DNA of 64,000 nucleotides, from contig NZ_CP125370.1 in NCBI RefSeq assembly GCF_030034735.1, positions 5,813,001 through 5,877,000 of the forward strand. The letters are read 5' to 3'. Under the pieces are notes generated by a model. It did no database searches. It worked only from the letters and a program-made list of their open reading frames with translations, and was not told where the DNA came from. Position 1 is the stretch's first letter; each line of letters opens with the position of its first letter. A program made the translations under genes and the position numbers. Below, piece after piece: positions 55,550 to 64,000 of the stretch. Source of the DNA: Paenibacillus sp. RC334. Lineage in GTDB: Bacteria > Bacillota > Bacilli > Paenibacillales > Paenibacillaceae.

Positions 55550-55650
55550 TTATACACATGTGGATAGGCTTGATTTTATTAGGCTTACACCGACTTATCC
55601 ACATATTCAGTGCGCCTATTACTATTACTAATAGATTTTAAAGATATACA
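55550..55650. other. oriC, downstream boxes and DnaA-trio/unwinding element
   Basis: Between dnaA and dnaN: TTATACACA (55550-55558), a near box TGTGGATAG (55559-55567), and perfect TTATCCACA (55595-55603). After a short GC-rich spacer (TGCGCC) comes a TATTACTATTACTAATAG run (about 55617-55634) with 3-nt periodicity, then AT-rich DNA. This is the order of box, GC cluster, DnaA-trios and unwinding site known in B. subtilis, so DnaA should open the duplex here. Confidence 0.88.
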
Positions 55651-55711
55651 TCACCTAAATAAGGCCCGCGTCAACGCGTGCTTGAAGGATTAAAACCCGT
55701 AGGAGGAACTT

Positions 55712-56854
55712 ATGAAGATCAGCATTTTGAAAAACGTATTGAACGAGGCTATACAACATGTATCCAAGGCCATATCAAGTCGGACCACGATTCCGATTTT
55801 GAGTGGTATTAAGCTGGATGTGAATCATCAGGGAGTAACGTTGACTGCCAGCGATACTGACATCTCCATTCAATCCTTTATTCCGATGGAGGATGGTGAC
55901 CAAACCGTCGTTCAGGTCGAACAACCGGGAAGTGTTGTACTGCCAGCCAAGTTCTTTGTCGAAATCATCAAGAAGCTGCCGTCTCAGGAGATCCGCATGG
56001 AGGTAAAAGACCATTTCCAAACCTTCATCTCATCCGGTGCAACCGAAATTCAGATTGTGGGTCTGGACCCTGAGGAATTCCCGGTGCTTCCGAGCATTGA
56101 AGAAAATCAGGTTATCTCTGTACCAGGTGATTTGCTCAAAAACATGATCAAACAGACCGTTTTCTCCATTTCCACTCACGAAACGACACCTATTTTGACA
56201 GGGGTATTGTGGAATTTGGCTGAGGGCGAATTAAAATTTGTAGCAACGGACCGCCACCGCCTCGCCACCCGTAGCGCCCGTTTGGAAACGTCCGAAGGCT
56301 TGCGCTTCAGCAATGTTGTCATTGCAGGTAAAACGTTGAACGAACTGAGCAAAATTATTCCGGATCAAAATATGCTTGTGGATATCGTCGTAGCAGACAA
56401 CCAGGTACTATTCAAAATTGACCGGGTTCTGTTTTATTCCCGCATTTTGGACGGAACGTATCCGGATACTTCTAGAATTATTCCAACCTCCTACAAAACA
56501 GAACTGATTGTGGATACAAAAAGTTTGAGCGAATCCATCGACCGTGCTTATTTGCTGTCCCGTGAGGAAAAAACGAATATTGTAAAAATGCAGTCGCTGG
56601 AAAACGGTGGCTTGGAGATTTCCTCCAGCTCCTCCGAGCTGGGTAAAGTACGTGAGGAAGTCACAGTCTCCAAATTTGAGGGAGAGCCGCTCAAAATCTC
56701 GTTCAACTCGAAATATATGCTTGATGTGCTGAAGGTGATTGACAGTGAGCAGCTGACGATTGCTTTTACCGGCATTATGAGCCCGATCATTTTAAAACCG
56801 GCGGACTCCAGCAATGCACTGTACATCATCCTGCCATATCGCACCACCAACTAA
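55712..56854 (+). CDS. dnaN: DNA polymerase III sliding clamp (beta subunit)
   Basis: DnaN, 380 residues, forms the ring that holds polymerase on DNA. The three clamp domains start at about 1, 125 and 250. N-terminus MKISILKNVLNEAIQHVSKA, central HETTPILTGVLWN and the C-terminal ILPYRTTN are typical. Standard length; TAGGAGG before the ATG. Confidence 0.98.
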   Translation: MKISILKNVLNEAIQHVSKAISSRTTIPILSGIKLDVNHQGVTLTASDTDISIQSFIPMEDGDQTVVQVEQPGSVVLPAKFFVEIIKKLPSQEIRMEVKDHFQTFISSGATEIQIVGLDPEEFPVLPSIEENQVISVPGDLLKNMIKQTVFSISTHETTPILTGVLWNLAEGELKFVATDRHRLATRSARLETSEGLRFSNVVIAGKTLNELSKIIPDQNMLVDIVVADNQVLFKIDRVLFYSRILDGTYPDTSRIIPTSYKTELIVDTKSLSESIDRAYLLSREEKTNIVKMQSLENGGLEISSSSSELGKVREEVTVSKFEGEPLKISFNSKYMLDVLKVIDSEQLTIAFTGIMSPIILKPADSSNALYIILPYRTTN

Positions 56855-56900
56855 CGTCTAGCGTCACCCACCCGAGAACAAGCGAAAGGATGAACAAGCC

Positions 56901-57119
56901 TTGAAACGGATATCTATACAGACCGAATACATCAAGCTCGATCAATTTTTAAAATTAGCCGATTGTGTTTCTACAGGGGGAATGGCCAAAGCTCTGTTGC
57001 AGGAGGGGCAAGTTCGTGTCAACGGTGAGCCGGAAGAACGACGCGGAAGAAAACTGTACCCGGGCGATACCGTAGAAGTAGAGGACAACGGAAGTTTCGA
57101 GATCACGGCAGGAGCATGA
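56901..57119 (+). CDS. yaaA: S4-domain RNA-binding protein YaaA
   Basis: A 72-residue S4-like RNA-binding protein, with IKLDQFLKLADCVSTGGMAKALLQEGQVRVNGEPEERRGRKL. Family members lie between dnaN and recF and are thought to act in ribosome assembly. Start TTG at 56901 with AAAGGATG upstream. Confidence 0.93.
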   Translation: MKRISIQTEYIKLDQFLKLADCVSTGGMAKALLQEGQVRVNGEPEERRGRKLYPGDTVEVEDNGSFEITAGA

Positions 57120-57173
57120 TCGCCTGGTCGGCAAGGACTCCTTTTAGGTGCGGAGTAACAAGGGGGACCCTAT

Positions 57174-58289
57174 GTGTTTGTGAACAATATTGTTTTGCAG
57201 CAATACCGGAACTATGAACAGCTGGAGCTGAATGAATTTGGGCCCGTTAATTTGCTGATCGGACAAAATGCGCAGGGCAAAACGAACCTGGTAGAGGCGA
57301 TTTTTGTTCTGGCTCTGACAAAAAGTCATCGGACGTCGCGCGACAAGGAGTTGATCTCTTTCGGAGCTACCTCCACTCACCTTGCTGCGGATGTGGATAA
57401 AAAATACGGAAAAATCAGGCTGGATCTGTCGTTATCCACACAAGGAAAAAAAGCGAAGATCAACGGACTGGAGCAGCGAAAGCTGAGCGATTTTATCGGT
57501 TCGCTGAATGTCGTTATGTTTGCACCTGAGGATTTGGAAATCGTCAAGGGAACACCGGGGGTACGTCGCCGGTTTCTTGACATGGAAATTGGACAGGTTG
57601 CTCCGGGATATCTGTACCATTTGCAGCAATACCAGAAAGTGCTGGTCCAGCGTAACAACCTGCTCAAACAAGCTTGGGGCAAAGATATGGCTTCCGTACA
57701 GCTCATGCTGGAGGTATGGAATGAGCAACTTGTTGAGCACGGTGTTAAAATTGTTAAAAAGCGGAAACAATTTATAACAAAGCTGCAAAAGTGGGCTCAG
57801 GCCATTCATGAAGGGATCGCGGGAGGGACTGAGGAGTTAAAATTAACCTATGTTCCCTCCTTCAGCGAGCCGGAGGAAGAAGATGAAGCTGTCTTATTGG
57901 AGCGATTTATGATAAAGTTATCCCAAATGAGGGAACAGGAAATCCGCCGTGGTATGACTTTGGCAGGACCCCATCGTGATGATTTGGCCTTTGCCATTAA
58001 CGGCAGGGAAGTGCATACGTATGGCTCTCAGGGGCAGCAGCGGACGACTGCCCTGTCCTTGAAGCTGGCTGAAATTGAATTAATCCATGAGGAAATTGGT
58101 GAATATCCTGTCCTGCTGCTGGATGATGTTCTATCCGAACTGGACCCCTACCGTCAGACCCAACTGATCGAGACCTTCCAGAGCAAGGTACAGACCTTTA
58201 TTACGGCAACTGGTATTGAGACCTTGAATGCAGAACGGCTCAAGGATGCCAGTATTTATCACGTCCACGACGGGCATGTGGAACACTAA
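57174..58289 (+). CDS. recF: DNA replication and repair protein RecF
   Basis: RecF, 371 residues, an SMC-like ATPase that helps RecA load at gaps and stalled forks. Walker A GQNAQGKT at residues 30-37, the signature SQGQQRTTALSLKLAE at about 283-298, Walker B VLLLDDVLSELD. Start GTG at 57174, with only a GGGGG ribosome site. Confidence 0.97.
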   Translation: MFVNNIVLQQYRNYEQLELNEFGPVNLLIGQNAQGKTNLVEAIFVLALTKSHRTSRDKELISFGATSTHLAADVDKKYGKIRLDLSLSTQGKKAKINGLEQRKLSDFIGSLNVVMFAPEDLEIVKGTPGVRRRFLDMEIGQVAPGYLYHLQQYQKVLVQRNNLLKQAWGKDMASVQLMLEVWNEQLVEHGVKIVKKRKQFITKLQKWAQAIHEGIAGGTEELKLTYVPSFSEPEEEDEAVLLERFMIKLSQMREQEIRRGMTLAGPHRDDLAFAINGREVHTYGSQGQQRTTALSLKLAEIELIHEEIGEYPVLLLDDVLSELDPYRQTQLIETFQSKVQTFITATGIETLNAERLKDASIYHVHDGHVEH

Positions 58290-58305
58290 GGAGTGAGTGA
58301 CCGCT

Positions 58306-58557
58306 ATGTATATTCATCTGGGTGGAGAAAAAATCATCCGCTCGTCAGAGCTTGTGGCTATTTTCGATATCTCGATTGAAAAATCCTCTAAAATCTCCAA
58401 GCAGTACGTGAACCACGCCCAACAGCAAAAGCATGTCGAGATGATTGGTGAAGAGGAAGCCAAGTCCATCGTGGTGACTCAAAATACGGTGTATTATTCC
58501 CCCATCTCCTCAACAACTCTCAAAAAGCGGGCAAACCAGTTTGTTGCCAATGCTTAA
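58306..58557 (+). CDS. remB: RemB-like DUF370 regulator
   Basis: An 83-residue protein starting MYIHLGGEKIIRSSELVAIFD, with SIVVTQNTVYYSPISSTTLKKRA, matching RemB (YaaB), a regulator of extracellular matrix and biofilm genes in Bacillus that forms DNA-binding rings. ATG at 58306 is preferred over a GTG nine bases upstream because it fits the family N-terminus. Confidence 0.92.
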   Translation: MYIHLGGEKIIRSSELVAIFDISIEKSSKISKQYVNHAQQQKHVEMIGEEEAKSIVVTQNTVYYSPISSTTLKKRANQFVANA

Positions 58558-58578
58558 CCATAGAATCTATAGAAGTAG

Positions 58579-60498
<1,920 letters not shown>

Positions 60499-60558
60499 AT
60501 TTACACTATTCCATCATGGACGGCTGTATTAACTGCTTTCATTGATGGATTTTGCCAA

Positions 60559-60585
60559 GGGGCGCTCAGATTGAGCGTCCCTTTT
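60559..60585 (+). terminator. Terminator of gyrB
   Basis: GGGGCGCTCA pairs with TGAGCGTCCC, followed by TTTT, 60 nt after gyrB. gyrA therefore needs its own promoter. Confidence 0.85.
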
Positions 60586-60633
60586 CCTGTCATTAACCCG
60601 TCGGGGAGAATTTGAATATTTAATATCAAAGCT

Positions 60634-61461
60634 TTACGCCTTTTTCTTAGTGCGTGCAGGTTTACCCGTGGATGCTGTATAACGGCCGTAGCCTACAGCA
60701 TACCTGAATATTTTATGATATAGGCTTTTGTTGGGCAGGGAAGAGAACACTTTAATGGCTGGTCTCGTATTCACTTCCAAAATCCACGGATAGATTTGCT
60801 GATCCAGTCCTATATCCAATCCAATTTCCCTCAAACGAGGATATCTTTTTTGTAGCTGCCAAGCTACCCGTTCGCCCATTTTCGATAGTTTTTGCTCCAG
60901 TCGTACCGCTTCCTTTACATCCAGATATGGGGCTACTAGTTCATTGAAAAAGCGCACTGTGCCCCCGCTGTGGTGATTGGTGACGACTTTGTCAGGAGCA
61001 GCTACACGTCCTATGATGAGCGTTGTCTCCCATTGCTTTCTCAAGTTCATCTGTGTTAATACCCGTAGATCAAAGGGACACGCATCATGATGAAGAAGGG
61101 GGATTCCTCGTTGAATTAGATAAGGGCGCTTCCGTATGCGATGAGAAACTGCTTTATGCAGGTCTTCCGGATTTTCGAAGGTGTGGGTCTCTACCTCATA
61201 ACGAAGGATGTACCACGTTCTTTCCCCGATAATTCCCTCTTCAGTCGGCGGAAGCGGTTCAGTGAGTCTTTCTGCGCGCATAACCCCTTTCCCATAAGTA
61301 CCGTTATCCGGCTTAATATAGACGGTTCCGTACACTGCCAACATTTCATTCAAGTGTTCCATTGCATACAAACGTGTTTCTGGTACATAAGTGGACAACG
61401 ACGGATTGGGGAGGATGACATTTGTTTTGGTCCACTTACTGGATACTCGTTGAATAGACAA
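60634..61461 (-). CDS. YheC/YheD-type spore-coat ATP-grasp protein
   Basis: A 275-residue protein of the YheC/YheD family (spore-coat-associated, ATP-grasp fold). Motifs: VYIKPDNGTYGKGV (ATP-binding glycine-rich segment) near 48-62, YLIQRGIPLLHHDACPFDLRVLTQ, and GLDIGLDQQIYPWILEVNTRP at the end, holding the metal-binding Glu and Asn. The start is a TTG at 61461 with AAAGGGATGAG upstream. It lies in antisense between gyrB and gyrA, an insertion into the usual gyrBA pair that seems typical for Paenibacillus. Confidence 0.88.
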   Translation of the reverse strand: MSIQRVSSKWTKTNVILPNPSLSTYVPETRLYAMEHLNEMLAVYGTVYIKPDNGTYGKGVMRAERLTEPLPPTEEGIIGERTWYILRYEVETHTFENPEDLHKAVSHRIRKRPYLIQRGIPLLHHDACPFDLRVLTQMNLRKQWETTLIIGRVAAPDKVVTNHHSGGTVRFFNELVAPYLDVKEAVRLEQKLSKMGERVAWQLQKRYPRLREIGLDIGLDQQIYPWILEVNTRPAIKVFSSLPNKSLYHKIFRYAVGYGRYTASTGKPARTKKKA

Positions 61462-61541
61462 GTATTCTCATCCCTTTCTTTTGAAAATGTAAGTCACGTT
61501 CCATGGAATTCAAAACGCTTGAACAAAACAAGGGAAACTAA

Positions 61542-61570
61542 AGGACAAGTGCTTAAAACAATGATATAAT
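61542..61570 (+). promoter_or_regulatory. Upstream promoter candidate of gyrA
   Basis: AGGACA (61542-61547), 17 bp, TATAAT (61565-61570). It would make a leader of about 350 nt that includes the alternative hairpins GGGGG-CTAAT-CCCC and CCCC-AGTTC-GGGGG near 61653-61676. Confidence 0.4.
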
Positions 61571-61785
61571 AGAGAAATACGGCGTTTTTTCGGAATTGTG
61601 CTCAGTTAACCCTGACCGTATACGTATTGTATGTGGAAAAGGCCTTCAGGGTGGGGGCTAATCCCCAGTTCGGGGGAATTTGTCATGATCAGGACCTGTG
61701 AGCCGTACGATGCATTAGCCATCTGCTGCTCATAGAAGGGCAACTTCTGAGGGTTTTACGCTGTAAAGCGGACAGATGTGTTTAA

Positions 61786-61814
61786 TTGTGCTCTTTTTGT
61801 GAAAGTAATATAAT
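61786..61814 (+). promoter_or_regulatory. Proximal promoter of gyrA
   Basis: TTGTGC (61786-61791), 17 bp, TATAAT (61809-61814), about 115 nt before gyrA. Both gyrA promoter candidates lie in the 61462-61930 gap, which has no other gene. Confidence 0.5.
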
Positions 61815-61930
61815 TATACAGATGAGGATTTCAGCCAAAATCCTGCGCACAGAGCGGAGTATATAGGCAGTGTCTTGTTAGGCTTTTCACATAGAGAGCA
61901 ATGTATTGAAGGATGAGAAGGAGGACCAGC

Positions 61931-64000
61931 ATGGCGGATCAAAAAAACTCGCAAATCATCAACAGGGATATCGGAGTGGAAATGCGCGAATCCTTTATGG
62001 ATTATGCCATGAGTATTATTGTTAGCCGTGCCTTGCCTGATGTGCGGGACGGACTGAAGCCGGTACACCGCCGTATTTTGTTTGCGATGTCCGAGCTAGG
62101 CATGTCGCCAGACAAGCCATACAAAAAATCGGCAAGAATCGTCGGTGAAGTTATTGGTAAATATCATCCTCATGGTGATACGGCTGTATACGATACGATG
62201 GTTCGGATGGCGCAGGATTTTTCTTTGCGTTATATGCTGGTGGACGGACACGGTAATTTTGGCTCCGTTGATGGAGATATGGCGGCTGCGATGCGTTACA
62301 CGGAAGCGCGATTGTCGAAGATCGCGATGGAAATGCTGCGTGATCTGAACAAAGAGACCGTTGATTTTATGCCGAACTACGATGGTGAGGAGAACGAGCC
62401 AGTCGTGTTGCCTGCACGTTATCCTAACTTGCTAGTGAACGGCGTCGGCGGGATTGCGGTCGGAATGGCTACTAATATTCCTCCGCATAACTTGGGAGAG
62501 GTTATTGACGGTGTACAAGCACTGATTGAGAACCCTGACATTACACCGATGGAACTGATGGATTATATTCAAGGGCCGGATTTCCCGACAGCAGGTTATA
62601 TTTTGGGACGCTCGGGCATTCGTCAGGCATACCAGACTGGCCGCGGATCTGTAACTATGCGTGCGAAGACCACCATAGAAGAGATTGGCAATAAAGCACG
62701 GATTATCGTGCATGAGCTGCCTTACCAAGTAAATAAGGCTCGTCTGGTCGAAAAAATTGCTGAATTAGTACGTGATAAACGTATTGAGGGCATCACCGAT
62801 CTGCGGGATGAATCGGACCGTACAGGCATGCGTGTCGTTATGGAGTTGCGCAGGGATGTGAACCCGAACGTTGTTCTGAACAATTTGTTTAAGCATACGG
62901 CAATGCAGTCCACTTTCGGTATCAATATGCTTGCAATTGTAAATAACGAGCCGAAGATTCTGAACCTGAAAGATGTCTTGTATCATTACCTCAAGCATCA
63001 GGTTGAAGTCATTCGTCGTCGTACAGAATTTGATCTGAAAAAAGCCGAGGCCAGGGCACACATTCTGGAAGGTTTGCGCACTGCCCTTGACCATCTGGAC
63101 GAGGTCATTGCATTGATTCGTTCCTCACAGACCGCAGAAGCAGCGCGTGAAGGACTGATTGAACGCTTCTCGCTGTCTCTTGAGCAGGCTCAGGCCATTC
63201 TGGATATGCGTCTGCAACGTCTGACTGGCTTGGAACGTGAGAAGATCGAGAACGAATACAATGAGTTGTTGCAAAAGATTGCGGAATACCGCGAAATTTT
63301 GGCCAACGAGCATCTGGTGCTTAACATCATCAGCGAAGAGCTTAATGAGCTAAGAGGGCGTTTCGCAGATGAACGTCGTACTGAAATTACAGTGGGTGAA
63401 GAGAGTATTCTGGATGAGGATCTTATTCCCCGTGAGGATGTTATCATTACTGTAACCCATACCGGATATATTAAGCGTCTTCCCGTGACTACTTATCGTA
63501 GTCAAAAACGCGGCGGTCGTGGTGTAGTGGGGATGGATACCAAGGATGAGGATTTCGTAGAGCATCTGTTCATTACGAATTCACATCATCATTTGTTATT
63601 CTTCACCGACAAGGGTAAAGTATATCGGATTAAGGCCTATGAGATTCCTGATCTGAGCCGGACAGCCCGGGGGACACCGATCATTAACCTGATTCAGATT
63701 GAGCAGGGCGAGTCGATCAATGCGGTTATTCCAATTGAGGAATTTGTAGAGGACAGCTATCTGTTCTTTGCTACTCAGCAAGGGATTATCAAGAAGACAC
63801 CGCTCGATAACTACGCTAATATCCGTAAGGGTGGCTTGATTGCCATCAACCTGCGTGAGGATGATGCCCTGATCGAAGTGAAGCTGACCGATGGACAGCA
63901 GGAAATGATCATTGGTACGGCGCAGGGCATGTCTATCCGCTTCCCTGAGAGTGATGTACGTTCCATGGGTCGTAGTGCCACTGGGGTTAAAGGTATTACT
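61931..64000 (+). CDS. gyrA: DNA gyrase subunit A (partial)
   Basis: The first 690 codons of GyrA, cut by the window end. It is the DNA-cleaving half of gyrase. The catalytic Tyr is Y123 in AMRYTEAR. The quinolone-resistance region reads [15 protein letters not shown] with Thr84 and Asp88; many bacteria have Ser at 84. The C-terminal beta-pinwheel starts at about residue 505 and includes the gyrase box QKRGGRG (about 523-529). AAGGAGG lies 6 nt before the ATG. Confidence 0.98.
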   Translation, partial: MADQKNSQIINRDIGVEMRESFMDYAMSIIVSRALPDVRDGLKPVHRRILFAMSELGMSPDKPYKKSARIVGEVIGKYHPHGDTAVYDTMVRMAQDFSLRYMLVDGHGNFGSVDGDMAAAMRYTEARLSKIAMEMLRDLNKETVDFMPNYDGEENEPVVLPARYPNLLVNGVGGIAVGMATNIPPHNLGEVIDGVQALIENPDITPMELMDYIQGPDFPTAGYILGRSGIRQAYQTGRGSVTMRAKTTIEEIGNKARIIVHELPYQVNKARLVEKIAELVRDKRIEGITDLRDESDRTGMRVVMELRRDVNPNVVLNNLFKHTAMQSTFGINMLAIVNNEPKILNLKDVLYHYLKHQVEVIRRRTEFDLKKAEARAHILEGLRTALDHLDEVIALIRSSQTAEAAREGLIERFSLSLEQAQAILDMRLQRLTGLEREKIENEYNELLQKIAEYREILANEHLVLNIISEELNELRGRFADERRTEITVGEESILDEDLIPREDVIITVTHTGYIKRLPVTTYRSQKRGGRGVVGMDTKDEDFVEHLFITNSHHHLLFFTDKGKVYRIKAYEIPDLSRTARGTPIINLIQIEQGESINAVIPIEEFVEDSYLFFATQQGIIKKTPLDNYANIRKGGLIAINLREDDALIEVKLTDGQQEMIIGTAQGMSIRFPESDVRSMGRSATGVKGIT

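Noticed and set aside
61620..61800. Riboswitch before gyrA
   Set aside because: The leader folds but matches no riboswitch class I know, and gyrase genes are not known riboswitch targets.

Overview
The window is the replication-origin region of a low-to-mid GC, spore-forming Gram-positive bacterium, most likely Paenibacillus (P. polymyxa-like). The order rpmH-rnpA-yidC-jag-mnmE-mnmG-rsmG-noc-parA-parB on one side and dnaA-dnaN-yaaA-recF-remB-gyrB-gyrA on the other is the classic Bacillota origin block. YyaC, YheC/D and RemB are further Bacillales markers. Nearly all genes left of about 54 kb are on the minus strand and nearly all genes to the right are on the plus strand, as expected for bidirectional replication from a bipartite oriC flanking dnaA (DnaA boxes at 53.5-53.8 and 55.55-55.60 kb, with a DnaA-trio/unwinding element at about 55.62 kb). 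Two parS sites lie in parB and just after rsmG.

Layout from left to right. 0-7.1 kb: a minus-strand operon with a complete ABC importer (two permeases, ATPase, lipoprotein), a PHP-type metallohydrolase and two proteins I cannot name. 7.2-15.7 kb: conserved housekeeping genes purA, dnaB, rplI, gdpP, yybS, a MazG-like gene, a CBS protein and an LCP cell-wall ligase; purA has a PurR-type promoter. 15.8-17.3 kb: an intact IS3-family (IS150-like) element sitting in the loop of what was a terminator hairpin. 17.4-27.4 kb: a roughly 9 kb operon joining a Dpp/Opp-type importer, two LLM flavin monooxygenases and an RraA-like protein, preceded by a LysR gene; one monooxygenase and the LysR gene each carry a one-base frameshift in a C/G run. 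27.6-34.6 kb: a DD-carboxypeptidase homologue lacking its catalytic serine, and a second complete Opp operon. 34.9-36.2 kb: rpsF-ssb-rpsR.

36.4-40.4 kb is the accessory stretch: yjzC, a candidate structured RNA, small hypothetical genes, an XRE regulator with a repeated operator, a HEPN protein, a compact type I toxin-antitoxin module of about 250 bp, a decayed tyrosine integrase, and tRNA-Ser(CGA), which looks like the old attachment site. 40.4-43 kb holds yyzM, an MscS channel, yyaC and a DUF4446 gene. 43.2-64 kb is the origin block, ending inside gyrA.

The least expected items are the type I toxin-antitoxin module, whose toxin mRNA has 12-nt complementary segments just upstream of the start region and near its 3' end; a perfect 32-bp palindrome that contains parS and also looks like the rsmG terminator; the IS insertion in a terminator loop; and the catalytically altered carboxypeptidase.
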